Source of the DNA: Davidsoniella eucalypti
Taxonomy: Eukaryota; Ascomycota; Sordariomycetes; Microascales; Ceratocystidaceae
DNA length: 64,000 bases
Direction of reading: 5' to 3'
Assembly: GCA_004009845.1 (NCBI GenBank)
Contig: RMBW01000028.1
Span: 62,001 to 126,000, forward strand
Numbering within the stretch: the first letter of the stretch is position 1; every line of letters starts with the position of its first letter. Shown piece after piece: positions 11,617 through 23,333 of the stretch. The translations under genes and the position numbers were made by a program. A model generated the notes under the pieces. That model worked only from the letters and a program-made list of their open reading frames with translations. It made no database searches and was not told the origin of the DNA.

Positions 11617-14403
11617 ATGTCTGGAAGACGAGACTTCCTTGGCCAGCCGGCACCCGAAAACTACGTCGCTGGTCTAGGCCGTGGTGCCACTGGCTTTACG
11701 ACTCGATCCGATTTAGGACCAGCCCGCGATGGCCCAAGTGACGACCAAATCAAGGAGATTGTTGCCAAGCGTGCTGCCCAGCTTGGTATCAGCACCGATG
11801 GCAAGAAGAACGACAAAAAGGACGCTGACGATGGCGGCGACGACGAAAGATATCAAGACCCCGATAACGAAGTTGGCCTTTTTGCTGGCGGCATCTACGA
11901 CAAGGACGACGAAGAGGCCGACGAGGTCTGGAAATGGGTCGACGAGCGCATGGCAAAACGGCGGAAAACGCAACGAGAGACACGCGAAGAAACCGAACGA
12001 GAAGAATATGAGCGCAAGAACCCCAAGATCGGCCAGCAGTTTGCCGACCTGAAACGTGCATTGGGTGCGGTAACAGACGAGGAATGGCAGAATCTTCCGG
12101 AAGTTGGTGATCTCACCGGCAAGAACCGTCGTGCGAAACAAGCTCTACGCCAGCGCTTCTACGCCGTGCCCGATACAGTTCTAGCTGCTGCGCGTGATGC
12201 TGGTGAGATGTCTGCGACCATCATGGAAGATGCTCCCGAGGCGCCGACTACTTCCACTGCTGCTGCTGATGGAACAATGACAAATTTTGCCAAAATTGGT
12301 GCTGCCAGAGACAAGGTCCTTAAAGTCAGATTAGACCAAGCCGGAGGTAGTACAGCAGCTGCTGGAACTGCTACCAGCATCGACCCCCAGGGATACATCA
12401 CCAGTTTGAACAGACAGGTGATTTCTGAGGCACAAGCTAATGTCGGTGACATTAATCGCGTACGTGAACTTTTGCAATCTGTCATAAAGACCAACCCAAA
12501 CAACGCGCTAGGCTGGATTGCCACGGCACGTGTTGAGGAATTAGCTGGAAAGCTAGTGACTGCCCGCAAAATCATTTCACAGGCCTGCGACAAACAACCA
12601 AAGAACGAGGATGTTTGGCTTGAAAATATTCGTCTAAACGAAGGTCACAACGCCAAGGTCATCGCAGCCAATGCCATCAAGCACAACAACCGCTCCGTTC
12701 GTCTGTGGGTTGAAGCTATGAAGCTAGAAAACATCCCGAGTTCAAAGAAACGAGTCATCCGTCAAGCTCTAGACCATCTCCCTGAATCTGAGGTGCTTTG
12801 GAAGGAGGCTGTTAACTTAGAAGATGACCCAGCAGATGCCCGACTCTTACTGGCCAAGGCCACAGAACTAATTCCGCTATCGACCGATCTGTGGCTAGCA
12901 CTTGCCCGCCTAGAAACACCAGCCAACGCCCAAAAGGTGCTCAACAAGGCACGTAAAGCCGTCCCAACGTCTCATGAAATCTGGATTGCTGCCGCACGCT
13001 TACAAGAACAACTTGGCGAGGGTAACAAGATCAACGTTATGAAGCGTGCTGTACAAGTTCTAGCCAAGGAATCAGCTATGCCTAAGCGTGAAGATTGGAT
13101 TCTCGAAGCCGAAAAGTGCGAGGATGAAGGCGCCGTAGTTACTTGTGGCAATATCATTCGGGAAACTCTGGGATGGGGTCTAGATGAAGAGGAGGATCGC
13201 AAAGATATCTGGATTCGTGATGCCAAGACGTGCATCAACCGTGGCAAGTACGAAACAGCACGTGCTATCTACGCATATGCTCTTCGGGTATTTGTGAATA
13301 GTAAATCACTATGGATGGATGCAGCCGACCTCGAGAGACACCACGGCACCAAACAGTCGCTATGGGATGTACTCGAGAAGGCTGTTGAATCATGTCCTAA
13401 GAGTGAGGTTCTATGGATGATGCTTGCCAAGGAGAAGTGGCAATCTGGCGATCTAGATGGAGCTCGTCTGGTCCTGGGCCGTGCCTTCAAGCAGAACCAA
13501 GACAACGAAGATATCTGGTTGGCTGCCGTGAAGCTAGAAGCAGAGAACGACCAAGTCGACCAGGCGCGTAAGCTGTTAGAGATGGCGCGTGATCAAGCTC
13601 GCACAGATCGCGTCTGGATGAAGAGTGTAGTATTTGAGCGTGTGCTTGATAACAAGAACGATGCTTTGGATTTGGTGATCAAGGCGCTCCAGCTCTTCCC
13701 ATCGGCTGGCAAGCTGTGGATGCTCAAGGGTCAAATATATGAAGACATGGGCATGGTACCACAAGCACGGGAAGCATACGGCAACGGAGTCAAAGCAGTA
13801 CCCAAGGCTGTTCCTCTCTGGCTCCTCTACTCACGACTAGAAGAGAACCATAGCTCCGTGGTCAAATCCCGCAGTGTCCTCGATAGAGCGCGACTCGCCA
13901 ACCCTAAGAACGCGGATCTGTGGTGCGAATCGGTGCGCATAGAACGACGAGCCGGCAATATCAGCCAAGCCAAGAACGTCATGGCCAAGGCACTACAAGA
14001 AACACCCAAGAGCGGACTTCTGTGGTCGGAGCAGATTTGGCATCTGGAGCCACGCACGCATCGGCGACCACGTGCGCTCGAGGCAATCAAGAAGGTGGAA
14101 GCCGATCCGCTGCTCTTTGTCGCCGTGGCGCGCATCTTCTGGGGCGAGCGTAAACTAGAGAAGGCACAAAATTGGTTCGAGAAGGCGTTGGTGGTGGATG
14201 CCGATGTGGGCGATTCGTGGGCTTGGTATTACAAGTTCCTACTACAACACGGCACAGAGGAGAAGAAGGCGGATGTGCTCGCTAAGTGTGTGATCAATGA
14301 GCCCCGGCACGGCGAGCATTGGCAAGCAATTGCAAAGTTGCCGCAGAATGCACGCAAGTTACCGGATGAAATCATCGTGTTGGTGGCTCAAGTGTTGGAA
14401 TAA
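11617..14403 (+). CDS. PRP6: Prp6/Prp1, U4/U6-U5 tri-snRNP splicing factor, 928 aa, intronless
   Basis: The start MSGRRDFLGQPAPENYVAGL opens a typical PRP1 N-terminal domain (about residues 1-160) with the acidic EDGGDDERYQDPDNEVGLF-type segment and a charged KRRKTQRETREE stretch. From about residue 280 to the end there is a long array of HAT/TPR-like helical repeats (patterns such as W..A..LE and A...L..A). Length fits the family (yeast 899, human 941). Prp6 bridges U5 with U4/U6 in the tri-snRNP and is needed for spliceosome assembly in the nucleus. The frame is uninterrupted, unusual next to genes with introns. The start codon lies in a good context (GACAATGTC). Confidence 0.95.
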   Translation: MSGRRDFLGQPAPENYVAGLGRGATGFTTRSDLGPARDGPSDDQIKEIVAKRAAQLGISTDGKKNDKKDADDGGDDERYQDPDNEVGLFAGGIYDKDDEEADEVWKWVDERMAKRRKTQRETREETEREEYERKNPKIGQQFADLKRALGAVTDEEWQNLPEVGDLTGKNRRAKQALRQRFYAVPDTVLAAARDAGEMSATIMEDAPEAPTTSTAAADGTMTNFAKIGAARDKVLKVRLDQAGGSTAAAGTATSIDPQGYITSLNRQVISEAQANVGDINRVRELLQSVIKTNPNNALGWIATARVEELAGKLVTARKIISQACDKQPKNEDVWLENIRLNEGHNAKVIAANAIKHNNRSVRLWVEAMKLENIPSSKKRVIRQALDHLPESEVLWKEAVNLEDDPADARLLLAKATELIPLSTDLWLALARLETPANAQKVLNKARKAVPTSHEIWIAAARLQEQLGEGNKINVMKRAVQVLAKESAMPKREDWILEAEKCEDEGAVVTCGNIIRETLGWGLDEEEDRKDIWIRDAKTCINRGKYETARAIYAYALRVFVNSKSLWMDAADLERHHGTKQSLWDVLEKAVESCPKSEVLWMMLAKEKWQSGDLDGARLVLGRAFKQNQDNEDIWLAAVKLEAENDQVDQARKLLEMARDQARTDRVWMKSVVFERVLDNKNDALDLVIKALQLFPSAGKLWMLKGQIYEDMGMVPQAREAYGNGVKAVPKAVPLWLLYSRLEENHSSVVKSRSVLDRARLANPKNADLWCESVRIERRAGNISQAKNVMAKALQETPKSGLLWSEQIWHLEPRTHRRPRALEAIKKVEADPLLFVAVARIFWGERKLEKAQNWFEKALVVDADVGDSWAWYYKFLLQHGTEEKKADVLAKCVINEPRHGEHWQAIAKLPQNARKLPDEIIVLVAQVLE

Positions 14404-15069
14404 TTAGGGGCCAGCATATCACATGTTATACGCTGTTCCGGCTTTAGGATTCAAATATACGGATGGTGGGAATGTTTTAATTTTAGCCTCTTTATCTTCT
14501 AGTATCTTTGACAGTCGCTATTTATCTAGCCTAACAAGAAAGTTATGATGTTTTATCTGTCTATTTATCTTGCTTCTTCTTGTGGTTGATCACATATCAA
14601 GGTGGTGGTGGGGTAGGTTAATGATGACTCATTATAAGCGTTGCTGCTTGTTTATTCGGATTCACTTAGAAGCAGCGATATTTCTTTCACGTGAAGACGG
14701 TCTTTTCTTTTTAACGGCTTGTAGAGAGAGATACGTGATTTTTGTGATTTTGGCGGCGCTGATCCAAGGTGGGAGAATCAAGGTGACAGGCTGAAACACA
14801 AAATGGGAGTCACACTCATTACCATGTTTTTGGTTATACATACATCATAGGTCTAGAATCAAGGATGGAGGATGCATAGAACAGTAAGCAGATGTACGAA
14901 AAGAGGATTGAGTGACAGGAGGCGTGAATGCGGATACAGACGAAGTACATGGAGTATTTGTATAGTTGTTTGTAGGTACTGTTATAATAAAGGTAATTTC
15001 TACAACTATTTGTATCTAGATATATAGTTATATATTGGGTGCCTATACATTTAGTGGTGTAATTACATA

Positions 15070-15095
15070 TATGTATGTGTATATACACATACATA
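15070..15095. repeat. 26-nt perfect palindrome
   Basis: TATGTATGTGTAT followed by its exact reverse complement. It consists of TA/TG steps, so it may be low-complexity chance rather than a site. Confidence 0.6.
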
Positions 15096-15186
15096 CTTGT
15101 TGTACCAAAGGCTAAGTTAAGGTTCTATCTAGTATGACCTACAGCATGCAATAAGACGCAATAGATGCGATTAACGCAACAAACGA

Positions 15187-15213
15187 ATGGATGGATGGGA
15201 TGGGATGGGATGG
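15187..15213. repeat. GATGG microsatellite
   Basis: Short run of GATG/GATGG units in the gap downstream of PRP6. Confidence 0.7.
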
Positions 15214-15780
15214 GCTATCAATAGCAGAAAAGATCGGGCGAGGCAACAGGCCAAGGCAATAAGCACGCAGTGTTTAAGTGCATGCAGCAAACGTGCAAAG
15301 ATTCACAAGATGCGGCCCAAGATAATATCCGAAATGCGGCAAAACCGTTCACAAAAGGGCACGACTATTATTCTTGTCATATTTCTTGGTTCTCGGGGTT
15401 GTGATGCACCTGCATGACGTACGAGGAAAAGGACGAGGAAGAGAGAGGCAAGAATGTGACATTGTATTTACATACAAAGAGACAGGAGAAAGCCTAGAGA
15501 TGATTCAATCAGCCGATTAAACATGGCGTGGCGTTGGTTTGTTGTTGATGCAACTAAAAAGCAGCGCGATAGATGCATGACGTGTTTACGAGATATCGTT
15601 ATAGAAAGATGACAACAAAACAAATAAAATCATAACAAAGACTACAAATGGTGGAGATGATTGGAGAGGGGGGGGTATCTATTAGAGCTCTTAGAGTAGT
15701 AAAGACTATAAAGTATACAGATACAACTGTACCAAAGCTTATTGTCAACTCGAACTAGCCTGATTGGGAGCTTGTTATTA

Positions 15781-15812
15781 TTGTTTTGTTTTGTTTTGTT
15801 TTGCTTTGTTTA
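15781..15812. repeat. TGTTT microsatellite
   Basis: About six tandem five-base units with one C substitution. Confidence 0.7.
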
Positions 15813-16333
15813 GTGTGGCCCAAAACGGTATAACTGTACACAAACCTTACATGTAGGCAGTTTGCCGCTCTGATTCGCGGGGAGGCAGAAGATAGGGAAA
15901 CGGGGCCGAAGACAAGAGACGACAAGTTGGATAAGACGGCAAATGAGTAGATAAAAAGAATGAACAGCACGCTACAAGAACAACGAATTGCCTTTCGAAG
16001 GGCCGTGCTGTAAAGCGACCTTTTTTTGCACGGCCGCCCTTGTATTTAAATACAGAAAAGCTGTAAGTCACTATTAGAGCATCGTCGACGCTAGCAGGGC
16101 CTAGTCTGGTGCATATGCAGGTGTGAAACGCGGGCTTAAACTCCACAATATACCTTTGGCAGAGTCCATAATAGACAAGAAGAAAAGAGTTCCAAGACTG
16201 TGTTTCTGCTGCGGTTTCTGCTGCAGGGGTGGGTGGGCCTAGGGGGAAACTTTGCACTAGGTCTTCTTTTCATGTGCAACTAAACGATAGACATACAGAT
16301 TGAGAAGTTCAGAAGCATACCTTCGAAATACAC

Positions 16334-16355
16334 AAAAAAAAAAAAAAAAAAAAAA
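16334..16355. repeat. Poly-A tract, 22 nt
   Basis: Uninterrupted run of A on the + strand. No retroelement body is recognised upstream of it. Confidence 0.8.
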
Positions 16356-18443
16356 CACCCCAAAATAAGACGATCTGGAAGATAGTAAGAGACAAAAATA
16401 AAACGGCAACTAGGTACTTTTCCGTGGATTCTGTTTTCTCTTTTTTGGCCCTTGATCCACTATGTAATAACGAAGTGAACAAGACTCATCTGGACGGCTC
16501 AGATTGTAGGTCAACAGAAATGGGTTAAAGCCTACTTTGAATGCAATACAGCTAAATATTCCGACTTTAGTGACTTGCCTTATATTTTTCAGTGTTTGAT
16601 CTGTTCATAGAGTTGGATCCCTACTTCGTTTCTACAATCTTTACTTCAGAGTCCAACCAAATACTCTCTATTCGTAACTAGCTCTCTTTGTATTTTATTT
16701 GTTGCTGCTTCTGTATCTTGGCCACCAACTTTTATCAAAAAAGCCAAGAACCACGCCTATACTGTTCGTTTTAAAGTTTCAGAGTTAACTGCAAGAGACA
16801 GTTGCATCTTTCTAGAATTTCACAGTTCTTGACATTGGAATTCGACCTCGACTTGGAACGGATGAAGCAAACGCTAGCACTATCTGGGCAACACTGACTA
16901 ATAGGCATGTATAAGTAGACATCGTATAGATCGAGTATTGTTAGCCTGTACATATAGTATACTTTCGTAGTTATGACAAAGTTTTACCTTGGGCTGTTTC
17001 TATCTAGCTGCGTCCATCCGCAAAGCGGGGGCGCAGCCATCTTGTAAGTTTATAAGTGTGGCAGGTGGCCAATCACAACGCGCTGTGCACCTTCCTCAGG
17101 GTGCTGCTAGTGTACAGGACAGCATGATTACAGTGGAGACGGAACGGGCCATTTTGAGTGCATGAGTGCTTGAGCTTTGCGATAGAGCTTTCTTGTTGAT
17201 TATTGTTGCCTATATTTTTTTAATTTCTCGATTTTCTGCTAGGCAGAGGCTTTATCTTGCTGTTGGCGATTCTAAGACGATGTCGTCAGATTATCGGATT
17301 CTCGACCTGGGTGGAGGATCTGTAAATAGGTGGATGATGGATCTATGGATGGGATGGGCGGGATTGCTTGATAGGCGACAGCCAAAGACTGCACTAAATC
17401 CTGTAAATGTGCGTACAAATATGCATATGAGCAGTTTTGAGTAAATGCCCCGCGTGATGTGCTTTATCGTTTTCTTTTGTTATCTCTGTCTCTTCTGGAT
17501 TATTACCCGTCTTTCTATCTGTTCAATCCTGCTGCATCCCCGCCTATCCCTTCGCGTATATCGTGCTAAGCGATGAGAGAGCCAAATATCCTGCTTTCCC
17601 TGGATTGACTGGCCAATTCGCATTCCCGTCTGAGTGTATGTGCATTTATGCAGTCTGGGGCATACCTTGCACTGTGTACCGCTGTCTTTTCTCACATCCT
17701 GCATCTGCATCCATTGATTGCTCACTGCATCTCGGGTATTGCTTAGTGCTTGGTATCTTGTTTGCCCTCTTCCTTTCTTGTTCTCTTTTGTGTTTCCTTC
17801 GCTCTTTCTCTCTCGCTCTTGATAAACACTTCTTTCCGTTTTTCTGGGCCACACTCGCAGTCTTTCTAGTCTTCAATCGTGGAATCACGTGCGTATGGCC
17901 ATTCTCGATCCGATCTACAGTCTGTATGTGCCTTGGAAGAGAACTGGCAATTGCTTGTTTTGAGTGCACCGCTGTGACTGAGTGGGCGCGCCTTCGTTGA
18001 AAATATCCACACAACTACGGTAACTACCCAGAATATAAACCAGCTCGCGCCCCTCATTTTCGCGCCTGCCGCTTTTCTTGTCGTTTTTCGATTTCTCCTA
18101 ACTTCAACGTCACCTTGCGGATTGTGTTTTCGTTTCTTTTTATATTTTTGCTTTCGTTCTATATACTTTTTTTCCTTGCGCCAGTCGTCGTCGCTTCGTC
18201 CATCTTGTCTTTATTTTCTTGCCATTTATCTGGCGAGGTTCCCTCGTTCTGCCCGAATCGTCGTGTTTGCTTGATTCCTTCGCTTGAGATCTCGATTCCA
18301 GCCTCACCATCGCACGACAAGCCGCCTCTCGCGCTTTTTCCAAGATCCGGCATTGGCCATGCGCTGCTGGCCAAGCCTGCGATCACGTCTCGTCTGTCGT
18401 GATTCTTCTGCGGCCACGCTCATCAGCTCCGGCCCAAACAAAC

Positions 18444-21400
18444 ATGTCCGCCTTCAAGGCCAACAACCACAACCCTCCTAAGCACAACGACCCCCTCGCT
18501 GATAGCTCCGTTGCTTCTACGCGTCAGCTCCGAGAGCCTCGTCCGCAGAGCCATGCGATCGCGCCCTACACCAGACCCGCTCCAACTGCTCCTGCTCCAT
18601 CCAACCACGACTCCGCCTTTATCAGTCCGTCCTCGCTCTACTTTTCTGCCTCTCCCACGCCCCGTCTTCACCAGTGGAACTCGCACCACAATAATGCCAT
18701 CATGTCGGACTTCGCTGCCCTCGAATCGCCGAATATAGACACGTCCGACACCTTCTTCAGCATCTTCAATGATCCAGTCTCTGCTACCAATTCCAACCAA
18801 AACACTCGCGCCAACATCAATGCTCTCATCATCACGCCCCCGACCAATATCAACGCCATGGCCAAACCCACAGCAACAACAACGACAGCAACCACTTCAT
18901 CAGCCCCTTCAACGCCGGCCCTGAACCTGCCCAACGGTCACTGTAACTTCGTTGATCTGACGCCCGGGGCTAATGGCGCGAAATGCGGCTGCCGTCGCTT
19001 CTACAAGTCCTATGGCACTAACAATACTACTGAGCCTTCTGAGTTCTGCATGTGTTCTCATCACGCCTGCTTCCACGACCACGTTGGTCCGCCATCTGCC
19101 CAGCCATCTGCTCTTCCACAGGCCATTCAGCAACTCGAGACACCAGATATCTCGTTGCCTTTCTCGCTGCCTGAGCCTCCTCCACCAAAGCCAGCAGCGC
19201 CTCTACAGACTCCGTCTACACACATCCCTGCGCCGTTGCGAGATATATCGTCGCGCTTCACTTCAGTTCCTCCACCACCATCGACGCAGCCATCGCGGCC
19301 ACCAACCCCACCGACACCAACTGTACTAGAAAAGCAAGCCTTAGCCGCCAATCCTAACGCCATATCCAGTCTATCTCAGTCGTCTACCACCACCAACGAC
19401 TACTTTGCTCTCCCTGCGCCACCGTCCTCCCATGAACCCGCCCACCACAATCAACTTCCCCACATCCGAGGAATGGACCAGATGTCTATCCCTGATACCA
19501 TGAGTTGGTCGGGCTCAGGAAGCCGCCCGACTCCCTCTAGTCGCGGCAGCATATCAACTAACCCTGCTCCCCAGCGCCCATACTCGCGCCAGAGCGTCAC
19601 TACGTCCACTTCCTCACGCTACCTGCAGCCCTTTGGCGGCAAGGGAAGACATCTCCTTAATAACTTCCGACACACTCCCCGAGGCCCATTGCGAGACTGT
19701 ACGAAGGCTGCCCGGGCCGCCTCGACCCGTCTGGCGCCTACGAAACCACCGTCGGTGTCTCCCAGCCAAGCAACTACGTGCTCGCTGTCGGATGCTCCAA
19801 CGCCTAGTTCTCTGCGTCGTGACATGAACGGCGTTGTAGATATGGTCACAAGCCATGAACAGCGCATCGAGCGCCTTGAAAACCCCTCGATCTCTAATAA
19901 TTCTCTAGCCGATATCAATGAGCGCTATGACTACGTTGATGTGCGCATTTACGAACTAGAAAACCGAGTAGATGACGTTGAGAAGCTAGTCAATGACAAC
20001 AGCAGTTCCGCTGCTAGTAGTTTCGACAAGGCAGAGCTAGTCGTGAAGATCGAGGCCCTACAGGCCCAAGTAAGCCATCTTCAGTCTACCAACCCTACGC
20101 CTTCTCAACCGTGGGAGCTAGAAGTGGTCTTCCTGCCTTTTCCTCTGCGTAAAGTCTGGTTGCGCCGCCACGAATTCAAGTCTGAGTCTTCCTCTTTCGA
20201 AGACGATGAGTGGCTACACAGTGCCCCAGGCTTGTCGCTTGGTCCAGGGAGTGCTCCTCAGTCACCTTTTGTACATGATTGGTCCGATGAAAACGACGCT
20301 CAAGAGTGGCTGCTGCCTAGGGCTTATAGACTTGATAGCTTAGTCGACAAGCGCCTACGTAGTCGCGGCTGCATCCGCAAGATCTCTATAAAAGGGTCTG
20401 ATGCTCGTTCTGTCCAGATGGCTATCAACACTGCCTTTGGAAGTATCATGCACAACATGTCGACTAAAAGACAGCATCGTTCGTTCAAGCACATCAAGTG
20501 TCTGGGCCTCCAACATGACTGGATTCCATTGCGAAAGGTCCACAAGGACTCTCGCCTGCGCTTTTTAGCCCCGTCTGAGATGGTCACTCCGGCTCTGTGG
20601 GACGTCAAGTTTATCCATTCTGTTCTTATGAAGAGCTCACAGCCACGTTTGTTCATCACACACCCCGAAGCCTACATCCAAGATCGACATGCTTTTGACA
20701 TTGGCTGGGACTGGCAGCGCCTTCGCGAGTTGACCCGCGTGTATCCCGAGGATCCTGATACCCAGGAAGTTCGCGAGGCAGATGCTCTTGAAGAGTATTG
20801 GTCCTGGAACGATCTTCTTGATCAGAAGCCTTCCTCCGATGCTGCCGGTGGCTCATTTGTACATCCAAACCAATCATCGCAACGCCGTAGAGCAGCCGCG
20901 ACACCTACGCGCACCCAGTTTGCCAGATCGCAGAGTGCACGTCTAGCCTCGAGTCCATTGGCTATTAGCAGAGGCCAGACTCCATCGCGAATCATAAAGC
21001 CACCTCGCCCTTTTCATGTGCGCAACATCTCTATGCCCGCTGCCAATGTTGGTGGCTTCAGCTCACCTATCGCTGCTGCCGCAGCAGCTGCTTCTGCCTC
21101 TCGACCCGTGGCCTCCTACGATATGCAGCATGCTAAGCTACCTACGCCCATTCTCTCGTCTCTGGCGCGCCACCGATCAACACGCTCACCATCAACCAAG
21201 GCACAGCCAACGCCACGCTGGAGCACGGGTTCACCAAGTCCTGCCCCTGGCGGTCCGGTGATGACGGCCATGAATGGACCAGGCCTCGTACGTTCTACAA
21301 GCAACGGCTCTAAGGGCAGCCGTGCCACAGCTTCACACCATTATGCAACCCCCCATAGTAACGCCCCAGTGCCCTTTGACTACGGCGAGATGGCCTATGG

Positions 21401-21806
21401 TGCATGTGACAACGATGACGGAGACACATTCATGACCGAAGATGATATCAGCATCCAGGGAGAAAACGATAGTTTCGTCCAAGTCAACCTACGCCAGTCC
21501 TTTAATGGAGGCGATATGGGTGTGTTGGCGGGCATCGACGACGACTATCGCAGCCACCGAGAGGGTCCGGGTGGCTCATGGCACAACCTTCCCGAAGACG
21601 AGCCGTGGCCAGGCATCGAAGATCAAGATAACCTAAGCGACGGCGAGAACATCGATCCTCAGACGGGTTCACGATCCGGATCTGGATCTGGCGGGGCTGC
21701 TTCACGTAGCGAGAGCAGTAGCCAACCCTCCGAGTACACCTCCAGACCCCGTACAGAAGACGAATTTCACATCCACGAAGATGCTGACGAGAACATGATT
21801 TTTTAA
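18444..21806 (+). CDS. Conserved fungal protein of unknown function with a Cys/His motif and coiled coil, 1120 aa
   Basis: The open frame extends 45 nt upstream without ATG; the first ATG (MSAFKANNHN) at 18444 is taken as start. Visible parts: a Ser/Pro/Thr-rich N-terminus; a compact Cys/His cluster at about residues 164-215 (CGCRRFYKSYG, then FCMCSHHACFHDH), probably metal-binding; a Pro-rich stretch; a coiled coil at about 460-550 (SHEQRIERLEN, then YELENRVDDVEKLV); a globular region at about 555-795 starting WELEVVFLPFPLRKVWL and including LRSRGCIRKISI and DIGWDWQRLRELTRVYP; then a disordered tail with an Ala run and acidic segments. The Cys/His motif plus W-rich domain resembles unnamed proteins I associate with filamentous ascomycetes. 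No enzyme motif is seen. Function unknown; nuclear or scaffold roles are guesses. Confidence 0.8.
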   Translation: MSAFKANNHNPPKHNDPLADSSVASTRQLREPRPQSHAIAPYTRPAPTAPAPSNHDSAFISPSSLYFSASPTPRLHQWNSHHNNAIMSDFAALESPNIDTSDTFFSIFNDPVSATNSNQNTRANINALIITPPTNINAMAKPTATTTTATTSSAPSTPALNLPNGHCNFVDLTPGANGAKCGCRRFYKSYGTNNTTEPSEFCMCSHHACFHDHVGPPSAQPSALPQAIQQLETPDISLPFSLPEPPPPKPAAPLQTPSTHIPAPLRDISSRFTSVPPPPSTQPSRPPTPPTPTVLEKQALAANPNAISSLSQSSTTTNDYFALPAPPSSHEPAHHNQLPHIRGMDQMSIPDTMSWSGSGSRPTPSSRGSISTNPAPQRPYSRQSVTTSTSSRYLQPFGGKGRHLLNNFRHTPRGPLRDCTKAARAASTRLAPTKPPSVSPSQATTCSLSDAPTPSSLRRDMNGVVDMVTSHEQRIERLENPSISNNSLADINERYDYVDVRIYELENRVDDVEKLVNDNSSSAASSFDKAELVVKIEALQAQVSHLQSTNPTPSQPWELEVVFLPFPLRKVWLRRHEFKSESSSFEDDEWLHSAPGLSLGPGSAPQSPFVHDWSDENDAQEWLLPRAYRLDSLVDKRLRSRGCIRKISIKGSDARSVQMAINTAFGSIMHNMSTKRQHRSFKHIKCLGLQHDWIPLRKVHKDSRLRFLAPSEMVTPALWDVKFIHSVLMKSSQPRLFITHPEAYIQDRHAFDIGWDWQRLRELTRVYPEDPDTQEVREADALEEYWSWNDLLDQKPSSDAAGGSFVHPNQSSQRRRAAATPTRTQFARSQSARLASSPLAISRGQTPSRIIKPPRPFHVRNISMPAANVGGFSSPIAAAAAAASASRPVASYDMQHAKLPTPILSSLARHRSTRSPSTKAQPTPRWSTGSPSPAPGGPVMTAMNGPGLVRSTSNGSKGSRATASHHYATPHSNAPVPFDYGEMAYGACDNDDGDTFMTEDDISIQGENDSFVQVNLRQSFNGGDMGVLAGIDDDYRSHREGPGGSWHNLPEDEPWPGIEDQDNLSDGENIDPQTGSRSGSGSGGAASRSESSSQPSEYTSRPRTEDEFHIHEDADENMIF

Positions 21807-23333
21807 TCCATACCATAATAACCCTTCAACCCTTGAGAAACAACATTCACTACCATCACTACACTACTCCTAATCTCTGTTATGATGTTTCATGACTTTG
21901 AATCTTCCATTCGTTTTTCGGCACATATTTCCCTCTATAACTTTAACAGCCTCTTCTCAGAGGAATGTCTCTCTCTCTCTATATATATTTTTTTCTTTGT
22001 CTTCTTTTCCCAGAAAAAAACTAGAGCTCTCTTTCCATTACTCTTCTCATTTGTTCCTCATATCCTACAAAGTACATAACTCTCCTCTCGCCTCCTTTCT
22101 TTATCTCTTTTTCTTTTCCTAAAATCCTTCTTCTTATACTTGTGCAGAACATCCTACAGTTTCTTGTTTTCTTCTATTTTTCTCTCTGTTTCTTATTTAT
22201 ACTGTTGGGTGTTTTTGGGTGTTTTTTGTTATTTCACGTTGGGAGAAAGCATTTACATGATATTACTAGCACGCATGCATCATCAGCATTCAGCATCATT
22301 AGTGGAGTTTGTATCTGTTGATTTTTACACTTTTTTTTAGTATTTTTGATGGCTATCTTTTTCAAGGGAGTAACAGTGTCCCTTCTACACATGTTTTTTT
22401 TTCTTGTTTCTTGTTTTGTTGTTCTTTTTTGACGAGAATCGAAATGTTTTATTTTTAGCATGTACTGAAGAAGTCACGATATATTTTGATTTTCTTTCTT
22501 TTGGAAGAAAAAGGACGTTTTAACCACGATATTTTTTTTAAAGCACCTCACTTTACCTCCCCCTCTACACTTACCCCTACGACACATCAACCCTTATTAG
22601 TGATGACTTATAGACAAGAACAAAAAAGATGGATAAAACAAAAAGGGAAGAGAACAAGATTCAATGAATTGACATTTTTCTATATTTTCAGTACTGTACA
22701 TTATAAACAAAAATAGAATTCAATATGTAACTCAACAACAAGAAAAGCAAAGAAAATGCTATGTAAAAAAGTAACTAGTTAATAGTGAATAAGTTTTTAA
22801 GATATTTTTATAGAAAGGTTTATACTAATTGAAAGATACTACAGGGTTCGAAGAATATAAACTTGAAGGTATCAAGCCACAAAAAGAACAAGAACATCAG
22901 ATAGTAGAGTGAGTAAATACGAGGCTATATACACTTGTACGTGAAGTAACTATATACTTTGACACGATGATCTCAGTAAAGTACATCAAAGCAAAAGACA
23001 TGAAAATACAATATAAAAGCAAGATAGAAAAAAAAAACATGTGTCTGGGTGTTAGGAAGTTGACAACAAAAAGAACGCAGTGAGGTGTGTTGTCCAAGCA
23101 GATTAATAAGGCAAAAGAAGAGGAAACGTGGAACTGGAAAACATTGAGTGTATCTAGAGCGGACGCAGAGAAGATAATAAAAGGACAGGTTATGATTATA
23201 AAGAACAAAAATGAATAAGAAAAAACACAGACGGAAGGGGGAGTGAGTTATTTTGTGAATTAGAATATAAAAGAACAACCAATATCGTCTTAGGTCTTTT
23301 ATATCCTATCGCCCCTTCACCATTGCTTCCCAA
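21807..23333. other. Convergent intergenic region
   Basis: Lies between the 3' ends of the 1120-residue gene (+) and the Vps62-family gene (-). It is T-rich to about 22480 and A-rich after about 22600, the usual look of two facing 3' flanks. No gene is seen. Confidence 0.55.

Larger units (their letters stand above)
14404..18443. other. 4-kb intergenic region
   Basis: No supported gene. 15847-16257 (-), 17563-18000 (+) and 17646-18014 (-) have open frames of 120-145 codons, but they overlap on opposite strands or lack structure. From about 17450 the + strand becomes T/C-rich, probably the promoter and leader of the gene at 18444. Simple repeats lie at 15187-15213 (GATGG), 15781-15812 (TGTTT) and 16334-16355 (poly-A), with a 26-nt palindrome at 15070-15095. 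Confidence 0.5.

Noticed and set aside
15847..16257. 136-codon frame (-) in the gap after PRP6
   Set aside because: No homology features, no splice-compatible partners, and it lies in T-rich low-complexity DNA.
17563..18014. Overlapping frames of 145 (+) and 122 (-) codons
   Set aside because: They occupy opposite strands of the same C/T-rich promoter-like DNA, and neither has protein character.
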